This document shows positions 31,270 to 43,148 of a DNA stretch of 64,000 bases, in pieces. The translations under genes and the position numbers were made by a program. Source of the DNA: Setomelanomma holmii (taxonomy: Eukaryota > Ascomycota > Dothideomycetes > Pleosporales > Phaeosphaeriaceae); contig ML978184.1 in NCBI GenBank assembly GCA_010015745.1, forward strand, positions 1 through 64,000, given 5' to 3'. Position 1 is the first letter of the stretch. Each line of letters begins with the position of its first letter. The notes under the pieces were generated by a model. That model was not told the origin of the DNA. It saw nothing but the letters and a program-made list of their open reading frames with translations, and ran no database searches.

Positions 31270-31891
31270 AGCGGCGATTTCGCGACGGAGAGACGCTGCG
31301 CGAAGACGGGAGTGTGCGGTGTCTTAGAGCAAGAGATGTTGGCGCACGCGGGCAAAGTGACACTGGAGCGTGAGGCGTGCCGCTCTGGGGCTAGCTGCGG
31401 AGTTTCGGGGGTGTGTGAAATGGCGCGAGAGGCTGATGCAACGAGGCTGTGCGGCGCCGACGAGAATAGATGGACGATGTTAGGATATCGTGAGCATGGT
31501 GTATGCAGCTGTGAAGAATGACATGTGCACTTGACGTCCACGGTGGAGCAGGTGTTCCCCAGATCGACGCTTGGGCTCATCGCCGCCAATCTCGTGAGCG
31601 AGCAATCTGGCCATGAGCTTTGATTGGTCCAGGCACCTTGCGATAGTCCAATTTCTGATTTCGTGTTCAAGTTGACATGCACGGCACATGACTCGGTGAA
31701 AGCTTAAGCTGCTCAGATCGAGCCATTTTGGAGGAAAAGCCATGTTTGATCTGTACGGACACATAACACTCATATTGCAACGGTGGGTTTATACATCATC
31801 CCAACCACATCTCAACGCCGCTGATGCTATTCGAATGCCTCGCGATCCAATATATGGACCCAAATAACAAACAAAATGCTAACATGCTATG
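31270..31891. other. Intergenic
   Basis: 622 bp between two minus-strand genes: upstream region of the FKBP2-STIMATE gene and 3' flank of the transporter gene. Open frames are shadows. Nothing specific seen. Confidence 0.5.
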
Positions 31892-33820
31892 CTAATCTAT
31901 ATCCTCTGGCCGCTTCACCGGGCCGGCTCTCGACGGGCTGTCAATGCCCGCTGGTCCACCTAGCCCAGGTGCAAGCTGTAGACTGCTTCTAACAATACTG
32001 GTCCTTGTGCCTGTTGGCGCCTGTGCTATGCTGCCTCTCCGGTCTCTGTCTGGATCGACCAAGTTCACAGGCGCATACTCCTCTTGATTCTGCAGATGCG
32101 CATTCATTCGCGCTTCCTCTCTCATCTTCTTAATCTTCATGTAGTTGTATGCTGCAATGCTTCCAATTGTGACAACCAGTCCGCTGATGTTAACTGGCGT
32201 GAGCGGATCGTCGAACACGAGGTTCGCAGTTCCAATGGTAACAACTTCCTTGAAGATGCCACAGATGCTGAGGGTGACGACCGAGGTGCGCTTCAGCAGA
32301 GCAAACTCGGAGGAAGTCATGAGAAATGCCAGGACTCCAGGGAAGATAAGAATGCCGATGCCTAGGGCGGTGCCCTTCATTTCAAAAAGATGTGCCAGGC
32401 CTTCCTTGAGCGCAGGAAAGCCTTCCACGGGTATCGCAAGAACGATCAAGCTGAAGAACATGACGGGTGCCAGAAAGAATATTGAGGAGAAAGGGTTGGC
32501 GGTGGCGGGGTTGCGCAGCAAAAGAATCTGGGTCAGGGACCAACGGAAACCAGAAGAGCACGCGGACGCCATGACAAGAATGAAGCCGAGGGCGTGGAAA
32601 GCGGTCTCGCCAGCGACCATCATGATGACGCCGATTGTCATGATCGAGATTATGAATACGAGGCGCCATGAGGGTTGTTCGAGGCGGAAGAGGAACGCGA
32701 AAATGAGGACGAAGCCGAGAGCGGAGGACTTGCACATTGCTGTTGACGTTAGCAAGATATTTATATGTTGCAGAAGTGCTCCTCACTGAAAAAGGTCAAC
32801 GAGATGAACTTCAAGCTAGTATTGCCCAGACCAATGTCCATGCCAGTTGCTGCACCACACGGCCCAATCCTGCTGAAGTAGAACCACTTTGTCATGAGCG
32901 GCTTCTTCGGATCTACCGGTTCGACGCGTGCGCCTGGTGTGTGTCGGTTCAGTGAGTCGTGTCGAGGTCGGAAGGACGGAATCAAGAACAGGACAAGCGA
33001 CGCCAGTGTAAACTGAACGATCATATGTAGACACGTCGTGAACAGTGGAAAGGGAAAGATGTTCTTCGTCTCTCCGTCACCCTTGGCCTCCTTGAACATC
33101 CACTTGTTGTAGACGGATATCGATATCGAGAAGAGATACCTGGACTCATTAGCTGCCACCCTAGCAAAGACCCTGACAGGTGTCGTACCAAAGTCCTACC
33201 AGCACCGAGTTGATGAGTATCGACCTGATCAGATTCTGATCCGCCAGCTTCTTCTCCTCCTTGGTGTACGTGTCGGTTGACGGCACTATGCGCTGGTCCA
33301 GTAGAGTGTTCCGCCTCTTTCTCCTCCGCCTCCTCCGCCTGTCTCGCTTCGTCAGCCCCGTCTCCTCGTCGTCCTCGAGCCCGTCTGCACTCATGTCGTC
33401 GAGCTCAAAGTCGGTGCTGTCACTCCGCGACTCCGAGTCGGAGCCCTCTGCATCCGACGACGACTCCTCCCCTTCCTCGGCGATGTGGTCGGAGCGCCGT
33501 CTCCTGTGCTTCTGTGGGTCTTTCTTGGCGGGAATCGTCGCGCCGGCGAGGGAGGAGGATCTTCTGCGTGCCTGGTTCTGTGCCGCCTGCTCGTTCTCCA
33601 TAATCGTCGGCACGTGTGGGTGTATGAGCGATGCGATGCGTGCTGGATCGGCGCCCGTGTTGCGGCCGTCGTCGCTGTCTATGTCCGACAGCTCGCTGTC
33701 CGATGGGAGAGAGGGCAGTGTCCGCAGAGGAAATTCATTCCCCGGGCTCAGGAGCGGTGCAGAAGGCGCGTTGTTCTGAGCTAGCAGCCAGCGAGAAATA
33801 GCGGAGTCTTCTGAAGTCAT
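31892..33820 (-). CDS. Drug/metabolite-superfamily transporter, YMD8/SLC35C2 type
   Basis: Three exons, 33189-33820, 32787-33139 and 31892-32739 (introns 49 and 47 bp, branch GCTAAT/GCTAAC), close to 610 aa. The start is the first ATG (33818-33820); the frame is open upstream without ATG. The first ~190 residues are hydrophilic, acidic and Ser-rich with an Arg block before the membrane part. The rest has about ten hydrophobic helices of the triose-phosphate/nucleotide-sugar transporter fold, with family blocks SISVYNKWMF, GMDIGLGNTSL, TMCKSSALGFVL and FRWSLTQILL. The closest relatives I recall are yeast YMD8 and animal SLC35C2, Golgi/ER proteins of uncertain substrate. The long N-terminal extension is usual in filamentous fungi. 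Confidence 0.88.
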
Positions 33821-34542
33821 GCTGGACGGGCAGGAGCCCACCTGATTCGCGACTAGGGCCCAGGCGGGCCAGAAGCAAGGTTTCTGCGGAGCACGGCTAC
33901 AGTAGCTTCTTGCATCAGGGGTCCCGCGGGAGGATGCGCTTGCACGCGTGCGAGGAATGCGTCACATCGGTGGTAATGATGCAGGTACAGTCGCTATTGC
34001 AGCTTCTCCCGCGACGGCAGAGCCTCGATCCTATTCGTATTGTCGGGGCCATGTAATCTGTAACACACCAGCGCTCTGGACCTCCGATCTTCTAGGGTGC
34101 TACACGGCTGACGTCGATACCCGGCCAATCGCAGCGCCCTGCAGGATGGCGCGGGGAAATTAGCATCATAGGGCTGGATCTCGATATGGTCCCAATCATG
34201 TGCTTCAGACTCCAGAGACTACAATTGAGGTGCCCTGCTTTACATTTGTGATTGCTATCCAAGCCGAATATTCTCTCTTCTGGAGCGGAGACCAGCTCAG
34301 CCACCAAGCCACTAGTCAGGGCCGTAGCAAATCTGACGTAGTCTTCCCAAAGTGATAGTCTGTACCTCAGCTGCACTGCGCCATGTGCCACTCCAGAATT
34401 GACAAAGGAAATCTATAACGGTAATGCTACGCTCCTGGTATGCCAAAAGAAAGATCAACCCGTATATCCAGACCACTCCACGCCAAACGCCTCTTTATGC
34501 AAGCTTAGACAGGTTCACCGACATGACAGAATCGGCCGCGCT
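33821..34542. other. Intergenic
   Basis: 722 bp upstream of the transporter gene and downstream of the Mo25/Hym1 gene. No supported ORF or other feature. Confidence 0.5.
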
Positions 34543-35900
34543 CTATACAGCCGCTGGTGGAGCTAACGGCAAGGACGGCATCTGCTCGATCTGGCGGATT
34601 AGAAAGCTCTTCTCGTCGATGAATTGCTCGTCCTCGGTGCGGTCCTCCAGGAAAGATGGGAGGAAACGTAGGAGCTTCTCGCGATTGCTGATCAAGATCT
34701 TTTGCACTGCGTTTGACTTGTTTGGATTGGCGACAAACACCTAGACTTGTTAGATCACACCTTTATAGTGCTGACATGGTACGTGCCTTGAAGACGTGGA
34801 AGCCTTCGTAGTTGATCATCTTCCTATCGTCCCGCAGCAACTTCATGATGATCTTGAGGTGCTCGCCCGAGTCCACGTATTGTGTCATCACATTGTAGTT
34901 GGCGCGATCAAGCAAGATTTCACCGAGCAGCTTGATAGACTGACGCTTCGTGACGTAGCTCTCCGACTGTATCAGCATGGAGTTGTACTTTGCAAAGAAC
35001 ATCTCAAAGTTCGTTTGGAGGTATGTTGCGACCAGCGGCTTGTGCTTTGTGAGAATATCCTGTCCGAGTCAGCCTGGTTACAACTACGTTGAGGCCAGTA
35101 CCTACCCTAAATGTCGTAAAAGCGTCGGCGCTGACTTCAAAAGCGCCTTTGTCTATCCAGTCGAAGAACTTCCAAAATACGCCGTGACCAGATGATGGGA
35201 GGTCTGGGTTCACGTTACCAAGATCGATTGGACTGCCGTCCTCTGTAGGCTCGTCATACAGAAGCAGCGCGCAGATAGCATCGTGCTTGAGCGCTTCGCG
35301 AAGGACCCCGCCGCACGGCATAGCACTCTCCCGTCTGTCATAGCCTCTGCATAGCGCAATTATGATTTGCGGTCGGTTCGCCACGATGTGCGATAGTACA
35401 GCGGGGTCGCTCTGTCCAGGTGCCTTATACCTGAATGCAGTCGAGAAAATCACCTGGGCATCCTTTCTCGACTCGAAGGGCAGCCGGTGCATATTGATAG
35501 CCAGTACATAGAGCAGGTCTTCTCGGATGATCTCGTCGAGGTGTTCGTGCACGGAAACCGGGTCGACTTCGGTGTCTGCTAAACAGTTAGTCCCTTTCTG
35601 CGAGAAGTTGACAATGCGTTCAAGTGTATAGTTCGAGAGCACTAGGGCAGTGGCAGAGTGTGGACATACCCGGCGTGCCCTGGAGTCTGATCTTCAACTG
35701 CTGTAGGTTCGAAGCGAGCGCTTCCTCTCCCTGTCTACGAGTGAGCACATGCCTCTTCCGGGCTAACATTTGTTGTGGACTCCGACCTTGGGAACAGGTT
35801 TGTCTTCTTGTGCCAGGCGCAGCGTGAGTTCCTTGGTCTCCCGGGCGAGCTCAGCCGGACTCTTCTGCTTGTTGCGGCCAAAGCCGAATAGAGAAGCCAT
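34543..35900 (-). CDS. hymA: Mo25/Hym1 family scaffold (calcium-binding protein 39-like)
   Basis: Mo25 proteins are helical-repeat scaffolds that activate GCK/STE20-type kinases; in fungi (Hym1, HymA) they work in the RAM/MOR pathway for polarity, septation and conidiation. Five exons, 35787-35900, 35670-35730, 35106-35578, 34787-35059 and 34543-34740, give 372 aa, slightly longer than the typical ~340-385. Recognisable blocks: MASLFGFGRNKQKSP, RESAMPCGGVLREALKH, FWKFFDWIDKGAFEVSADAF and NYVTKRQSIKLLGEILLDR-like sequence, then RDDRKMINYEGFHVFKVFV across the last intron. That intron (34741-34786) has a GC donor (AAG|GCACGT) rather than GT. The first intron also has a weak donor (GTCGGA). Symbol is by orthology to the Aspergillus gene. 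Confidence 0.9.
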
Positions 35901-36600
35901 GTTGAGGGGAAATGCTGCTGCGCGACGGTCGAGGGGTGAAACTGGCGAAGAAGATGTGATGGGATGCGACTTGCAGCCGGGACCAGGCCGCTCCTATTTG
36001 GCCGATGCCGTTATGCGATTCATTGGGACTGAATAATATACGATTGGGAGAGCAGCCTGTCTGACATGCAGGCCCGGGCGCTGTTTGTTTGCGCTGTGTT
36101 ATGGCGATGATGCAGTGTCGCTCGCGTGGGTGATGGGTGCCCTGCAGATTACGGACGCTAGCCGAGTAAGCTTTCCCCCAACACGCAGGCGATTGCCATT
36201 TCACGTGGTTGTCAAGACAGTCTCCGTATTTCTGCGATCTAGCTCCAGGGCGCGAATATGCAAACAGCGGTAATGTTATCAAATGTCTTCTGACAGAGGT
36301 GGGCAAGCCCAGGTGCAGAAGGTCGTTGTCAACCGCTGGCATATGATGCGGAACCATGATCACACTGAAGTGTACCTCGTCGACATATCGCAGGCACTGC
36401 AGTCTGCTGGTATAGCAGAGAGCAGTGGTAATGGTAGACTAATGAGAATAAAGGATTTCGACATTGAGCTGGTTGTGTGGCAGAGAGGAGGGAATAAGTA
36501 TGAGGAGGGACACGAGCAGACCCGAAGGAGCCGCTTGACGACATGACTCCATTGTACCAGAGTATTGTAGCTCCCTCTCCCCAGGAAGTTTCTCGAATTA
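35901..36600. other. Intergenic
   Basis: 700 bp between two minus-strand genes: Mo25/Hym1 promoter and 3' flank of the kinase gene. Only short open frames. Nothing specific. Confidence 0.5.
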
Positions 36601-37929
36601 TCACGAAGAAAAGTAAGCGTGTTCCAATACCTGATCAGGGTCAGTGTTTTGTTTCGTATCCAGAAAGTAAAAGCTCACCTTTGCTGCAGTCAGTCGTGCT
36701 CCGCTCTCGTAGCGAACGAGATTGCCAACAAGATCCCTTTGCGTCTCAGAAAGATTGGGTAGCAATTCAAACCACTTCTGTGCTGGGTACTCATAGAATT
36801 GCACCTTGCCCCAATCTCGAAAACCTTCTGCTTCCTACTAACATTAGCGTTGAGCATGCATAATATCTCCAACATCGACTCACTGGCCAGACTTCCAAGT
36901 TTGGGGTGCCAAGTTTCTTGAAAACACTCTGAATGAGTGCTAGATCACTTCCGAGCTCCCCAGAGTCGAACAGAGTCGCGTGATCAGGATCCAGCGCCTC
37001 AGCCACAGTACAACCAGCTGCCCAGAGATCCAGACCGCATCCATAGCTTGTGTTGCCGAACAGAAGCTCTGGCGGGCGGTAGCAGGTCGTACCAACGTCC
37101 GTGATTTTGGAGTCAGCCGCTTCCCCACCCGTTGCTGTGGGTGCCCATGCAATCCCAAAATCTGTTAGATAGGCTGGGCCCTCTAATGACTTGAGAAGAA
37201 TGTTGGAAGGTTTGACGTCGCGGTGTATGACCTCTTTGCTGTGGACGAAGGCAAGGGCGGAGAAGAGATCCCTTAAGAAGCCTTTGATTTGTATAGCCGA
37301 TAATTTCTTGTTGTGCAAAAGATCGTTTAGGTCATACCGCATGAAAGGAAAGACCAGGACGAAATGGCCTCCATCAACACGAGAAGTGTCCAAGAGTGGT
37401 ATAACACGGTCAGAAGCAGCAACAGCCAAGATCTTTGCTTCCCGTATCGAATCATGAGGCTGCTCCATGGTAGACGGTGAAGTTACCTTGAGTGCGACTA
37501 TCTTGCTCTTCGCTTCAGGTGGGAAGTAGCCGTTGTCTTCCAGCGCAGGTGCCTTGTAGACTGCGGAGAAGAGGCCTTCACGATAGTAGATGGCATTCTG
37601 GTATTTTCCTATGGGCTTTCCGCCTGGTGTTGGGACATAGTCCTCATCCTATATGCGATTTAGGTCTTGCTGTAGTAGGCTCCTGGCACTACCCACCTCC
37701 TCGTTGGGAAAGTCAAGCGGACGTGGCACTAAACTTGTCACCTTCTCGTCGCACAATTGCTCATAGTCTTCCTTCAACGCCGTTAGTCACCTTCTCCGAA
37801 CGCCAAGTTCATCTTCTCACAGCAGACTTTGCTTCATCGAAAATCTTAGATTCGGCAATTGTAGCATCTAAACGTGCATCGCCTGCTGACCGTGAACAGT
37901 TCGAAGTCTTGTATGCCTCGGCGCTATGA
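36601..37929 (-). CDS. CAK1/Csk1-like CDK-family protein kinase, 5' end unresolved
   Basis: Four 3' exons join cleanly: 37697-37771, 36884-37648, 36679-36834 and 36601-36630, with 48-49-bp introns. A further upstream exon (ending 37821) carries DARLDATIAESKIF, but its start and the ATG are not resolved. The kinase domain has VALK, the helix-C Glu (SIREAKIL), catalytic HRDVKPSN, TDFGIAW, and a PPELLFG/DLWAAGC segment. The N-lobe loop (YYREGLFSAVYK) lacks the usual GXGXXG, as in monomeric CDK-activating kinases such as yeast CAK1. The role in activating CDKs is inferred from this likeness. About 380 aa in all, near CAK1 length. The short last exon codes VLEHAYFSS. Confidence 0.75.
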
Positions 37930-38757
37930 GGCTGTTAGTAAAAGTCGTGGGTGGTAAAGGTGTGGTGCAGTGGTCAGGTTGGTGCAATTCGAGTCGCATG
38001 ACTTCGAGGTACACTTGACCTGAGGAAGCGAGCAAGCACGTTCCTACGCGCTCACAGTATGCAACGTTGGACTTTGATCGAAATACGTGCATTTTGGTGA
38101 CAGTCGCCAATCGTGTAGAGAACGCTAGGCTTGCGCGCCATTGTTCGGCGGCCATATGGTGTTTCCAGTAGTGCGGGTGTGAGATTGTGAGTTCAAATGC
38201 ATGGAACCTCCAGAGCGTCGAGGATCGAGTGCGATGCAAGAACAACTGCGGGTGAAGTACGACGATCAGCAAATGAGTCTACGATAGGAAGTCCTTAGCG
38301 AGACTTCTTGTTTCCGGGCTATCGAGCACCTCTGTGCAGCCGACGGGAAAAGACTCGATGTTCAGCTTGCATATGTGCACGATGCGCTGGTTCCTGAGCA
38401 ATGCGACCTTAGGATTGAAAGCAATGCTCCAAGGATGCCCTCCCTGTCACCATCCAGTTTTCAACATTCATCCTCCGTCCAAGGGCGACCCCAGCTTCTT
38501 TGTCTCAGTATTCAATTGACAGCTGGCTGCTTGACAGGTGGGTATCCATTTGTTACCAAGGTTACGTCAGATCCCGGTCGTACCGCGGTGCCATCGACCT
38601 AACCCCAAAGTGGGTCGCCCCAAGCCACGACTGACAGCGAGCACTTGAGGTTCTGATAGCTCCACGACACTTTGCCGAGCTTGCGGGACCTCATTTCTAT
38701 GTAAATATATCCAGCAGCTACGCCGTGGCTGAGTGCCTTCCCTAATATAACCGCGCA
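37930..38757. other. Unresolved region between divergent genes
   Basis: 828 bp between the kinase gene (minus) and Syp1 (plus). Protein-like open stretches exist on both strands (minus 37868-38155 from a MAAEQWRASL start; plus 38203-38570 with an intron ending TAG at about 38287), but neither shows a known domain and they overlap. It may hold the missing 5' exon of the kinase, a small gene, or both promoters. Confidence 0.35.
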
Positions 38758-41724
38758 ATGGAGCTCCAACGTAAAGAGTACCCAGCATTGCTGGTAAGCT
38801 GCCACCCAGCCTTTCCACTGCCTTTCCACCAACATCCGCTCACACAATGTACAGACTACCCTCTCGCCCGCGCAAGCTGTGAATGTCCTCAATGATCGCA
38901 TGAACCATGTGGATCGGCTGAATGCCCAAATCGCCGACTGGCTACAAGTGCGTGTGCCTCGGAACACTTGGTGGCACTCTGGAGAACTCATGGTCGTGTA
39001 GGAACGCCGTCGTGTCGAGGAACTCTACGTGCAAGGGTTACGGAAACTCGCAAACAGACACCCACCGGACGAGTCTTCAGATCTAGGGTACGAGCATCCC
39101 TGTATGTCACCCGGCGCATCGCTGACGTAAACCAGCATCTTTTCAACACCATGGCAGAAGATAGTCGGCGCGACCGAGGCCGTCGCCCAATCGCACGAGC
39201 ATCTTGCGCGCAAGATCGAAGCCGACGTCGAACGGCCCCTCCGGGAGTACTTCCGAGGCAATCGAGAGGTGCAGGCCATGGGCAACATTTCGGGCAACCT
39301 GGCCGCAACGGCAAAAGACATTGACTCTGCGCAAAAGAAGACTGGTAAGCTCAAGGACAAAGGCGCAAAGGCAAAGGCATCTGCGGTGGCGGATGCAGCG
39401 CAGGAGGTGGAGCGAGCAGAGATGTCGTGGGAGTCGTCTGCGCCTTACGTATTCGAGCAGCTGCAGGCCATCGACGAAAGCAGGCTGAACCACCTCCGCG
39501 ACGTCCTCACACAATTTCAGACCCACGAGGTTGACCAGGTCGAACGAAGTAGGATCACGGCCGAGGAGACACTCAATGCACTGTTGAACATCGAGACTGC
39601 AGACGAGATCCAGACGTGGGCACTGCGCGTGCGAAGCGGCGACCTGCTGCCGGCCGCACGCAAGATGAGCAACACGGGGGCGCCATCAAGAAGCTTAGCG
39701 CCACCTACACCGATGTCTCCAGGACAAGCAGACGACAATAGAAGCCAGAAGAGTGGCTCTGGTAAGCATCTCCACCTTAGCATGTCTGTTCTCGCTGATA
39801 CATACAGTCCAAGAAAAGCACAGCTCCAATCCTCTCAAGCGCTTTGGGACCGTACTAGGTCGCCGGAGACAGAGCGCGCATCCTTACGGTCGCGCCTCAT
39901 CGCCCGAGCGGAAATCGTCCTCGAACCTGGGGCATGCCTTTAGTGGCTTCGGCAAGGGCAAGTCAAAAGACCGGGAGACTCCAGCTGCAGCAGATCGTCC
40001 GAGTTCACCACTCAGACGGGAAACGCCGCGATCCTCTGAGCCGCTAGAGTCTCCCAACCACAAGCGGCTCTCAAGTACAGAAACGCCAAATGGGACAACA
40101 ATTGAGAACCCGCTCGAGACGAGCGTCCCATCTGTAACCAACGGCACCATCCAAGAGTCGATTCCAGAGCTGAGGGAGCCGCTGTCACCTCCGCCTGCCG
40201 AGATACCCAAGCCTGAGGTATGTCAAATATGATGAAAGCGAATTCCAAGACTAACGTCGATCTAGCCTGAGAAAGATGCTGAGGGATTCTCCGTTCCACC
40301 TTCGACTATTGATGCTATCACCGAAGCAGAACGTGAGGCGGGATTGTAAGGGTCCCCTGGTTGGTGAACATGAACATCAACTGATTTTTAAATAGCGCTC
40401 AAGCCGAGAGCAATCCTGCGCCTCAATTTAAGCTTGATATCCGGAATGCGCCAATTCAAGAGGAGGATGGCGATGCCGATGCGGCAATGGCCAACATGGT
40501 GAATACCTTACGAGCGGTAAGAGCGAGTCAATTTTGGGAAAGCGCGATCTAACGACTCAACAGCAGGCCGTCCCACCTAAACGCGCATCGACGCTCAGGG
40601 GTCGAAGAGATGTTAGAAACACGATCTTTGTACCAAACCCTGCCGCACCAGAGCTGCAAAGTATAGGTGAAGCACCACCACTACCATCTGGTGGATCGGG
40701 CTCTACAGCTGCAACCTTTCCTACACCTGCAGCGCTTGCGCAACCCGCATCCCCAGCCTTGAAGCCTCCCCACCGATCACTACTGTCTGATGATCACGCG
40801 GCGTCCGATACCCAGTCTATCCGATCGGGCCGATCACTGAGTAGCTCCGCTAGCACCACGATTAAGCATCCGGACCTGCATGAGCCAGGGCTTAATGCGT
40901 CATTGGTCGAGACTGTCAGCGCATGGTTCGAGCAGGGTAAAGTCACCAAAGCCATGGTGATCGGACAGATTGCCCTAGCCTTCAACCCAGTTGATCTGTC
41001 TGCTGGCCCGTTCGGCACCGAAAGCGTTCGCCTAGAGAACTTCCCCGTCCTGGAGAAGGTCGCGCCCAATCCCGCATTCATCGAGCAGGCGCACGACAGC
41101 CCAGGAAACTACACTGTCGACCTGTCGAAAATCACGAAGACGTCAGTGGCCTTCCACTACCAGCTGCACATCGAGAACGACAATGTTGCTGCCCTAGCAC
41201 CGCTCGTACTTTCGCCGTTATGGAAAACAGAGCCCGGCCAAACTTCTGCAATTCTCAACTACTCCCTCAATCCCAAGTTCAACCTAGGTGGTGCTACGAG
41301 CGTTACCATTCGCAATCTAGTCCTCGTCGTCCGGCTTGAGCCAGGGTCGAAGGCTAAGTCCTGCCAGTCGAAGCCTTCTGGGACCTTCTCTCGAGACAAG
41401 GGTCTAATCTATTGGCGACTGGGTGATGTGACTTTCTCTAAGGAACAGCCTGCTCAAACCATCCGCGTACGATTCTTCACTGAAGGCGAGGCGAAGCCAG
41501 GCAACACTGAAGCTCGGTGGGAAATCAGCGGCGAGCAGACATTGACCCTTGGAAGTGGACTTGGAGTTAGCATGAGTGCACCAATGAATGAGGCGAAACA
41601 AGATGGTGAAGCCGATCCGTTCGCTGACACGGACGAGAATGTGCCGCCACCCAGCCTAGCAACCGGGTGGAAACCTGTTGCCACAGTGAAGCGCATTACG
41701 AGTGGGACATATTTGGGAGTGTAA
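38758..41724 (+). CDS. SYP1: Syp1/FCHO-like muniscin (F-BAR plus mu-homology domain)
   Basis: An early endocytic adaptor that binds curved membrane through an F-BAR domain and cargo/Ede1 through a C-terminal mu-homology domain at clathrin sites. Eight exons: 38758-38793, 38855-38947, 39002-39087, 39136-39761, 39808-40217, 40266-40345, 40396-40516 and 40564-41724. Introns are about 46-61 bp, and all phases close to 870 aa. The start MELQRKEYPALL and VNVLNDRMNHVDRLNAQIADW match the F-BAR N-terminus (to about residue 270). The middle is Ser/Pro-rich. From about residue 600 (ETVSAWFEQGKVTKAMVIGQIAL) to TWKPVATVKR-like sequence at the end is the mu-homology domain. This is typical in length and layout; I see no damage. 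Confidence 0.92.
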
Positions 41725-43148
41725 GATGGAATGGACCTTGTTAGCGTATTGTGACATTGATGTAGTAGCTCATGTAGTCTTGGCGAACCCCATCTTTCAT
41801 ATCTAGTCACCCCGCACTGGCGAGCATAGCTCGTGCTTCTTGTATATAGTTAGAACCAAATAGATATCGTTACACTATGTTGGAGGCCATCCTAGCTTAG
41901 TCAAACCATCAACCATGGTAGCAGTCTCTTTATCTCCGCTGTGGACCCACCACGTGTTACACGAGTAGTAAGCCGCAGAGCCGGGTCGCTACTTCCGGCG
42001 CTGCTTCGGAGAACCACGAGTAATCAATACGCCTCCAAACTGAAGGACTCTTACATTGGATTTGTTAATACGTGTGACCCTACAGCCTGCTCAAAACAGA
42101 CAAGATACTCAAATACTGTTGTGTGGGTCAGGCAAATGTGCATGAGCATGCATGGCCTTTACAATCCAGACTCCCAAATGCCTTTGCGCCACAGTTCGAG
42201 GCCCTACGTTGTGGCGTCCAAGCTTGGTCTGGAAGCTCTTCATCACGATCAACCTGCACTAATAGCGTATCGCGAGTGAGGCTCATTTGTTTAAGACATT
42301 GGTGCGACAGGCATCTTCGATGCTCTGGTCTGACAAGCTGGGCTATACCTTTCCCAGCAACTATGGACAATTGCTCAGGGCCAATCAAATATGCGGCTAC
42401 GCAGCGCTACAGCCTCGCCCGAAGAATGGCAGCCGTCGCCGCGGCGCGGGAGTGGTTGAGAGGACGTGCAGCGCGAAGGGCAGGTAAAGCGTGAAGTTAC
42501 AAATTGTGCACGCAAGAGTCGTCCGATGGTAAGTCGTTGGTAATGGCCTGTTGGGTGTCACCGCAGTTTGGTCGGCAGTTGCTACCGAGAGGAACGACCC
42601 TGGGATGGAATCGAGCTATCAGATGACGTAGCGGAGGCTAACCACACCACGGCGCTTCTAAATGAAAATTGAAGCATGCCAGAGCGCGGAAAGAGAAGCA
42701 CTGGCGCCACCCTGCGACTAATTGTGCCGTCGCGCCTAGCTGGATCGCGATCTGTCAACTCAGCTGCCACTGCGGAGCGCGTCTACTGCATCTTGGACGG
42801 GATCCTGCTCTGCCCCTGCCAACCGGACTTGGTGCCCACCTGGCAGCGCGGATCGAAGTGTGTCAATCTTTGACATCCAAGCACCTCCCAGTTTGTGCAT
42901 CCCACCACGCCCGGGCAACAGCGGCGGCGCTCATTTCAAGAGCCTCACACACGTTGGCAGAGTCAGCTGTTGATGCCGTTGGGGTCGTTGCAGCCAAATT
43001 CAGCCTCCCTTCTCGCCGCCATACGTCATCACCAGGGCCTGTCTTGCGGCGAACCATCCCATGCTTCCCAACGCTGGGCCAGCCTCACGAACATCCCACG
43101 TCCAGTGTCCAGCGCTCCCCTCCACGGCATGGATGGTACTATGCAGAA
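41725..43148. other. Intergenic, long leader of histidine kinase gene
   Basis: 1.4 kb. From 42669 the histidine-kinase frame is open without stops but also without ATG, so translation most likely begins at 43149. The part before that is probably promoter and 5' UTR. Other short frames lack support. Confidence 0.5.

Noticed and set aside
33261..33779. 172-codon plus-strand open frame
   Set aside because: Antisense to the Ser/Asp-rich extension of the transporter gene; a Ser-rich shadow.
42669..43148. Upstream extension of the histidine kinase
   Set aside because: The frame is open but begins on TTG and contains no ATG before 43149.
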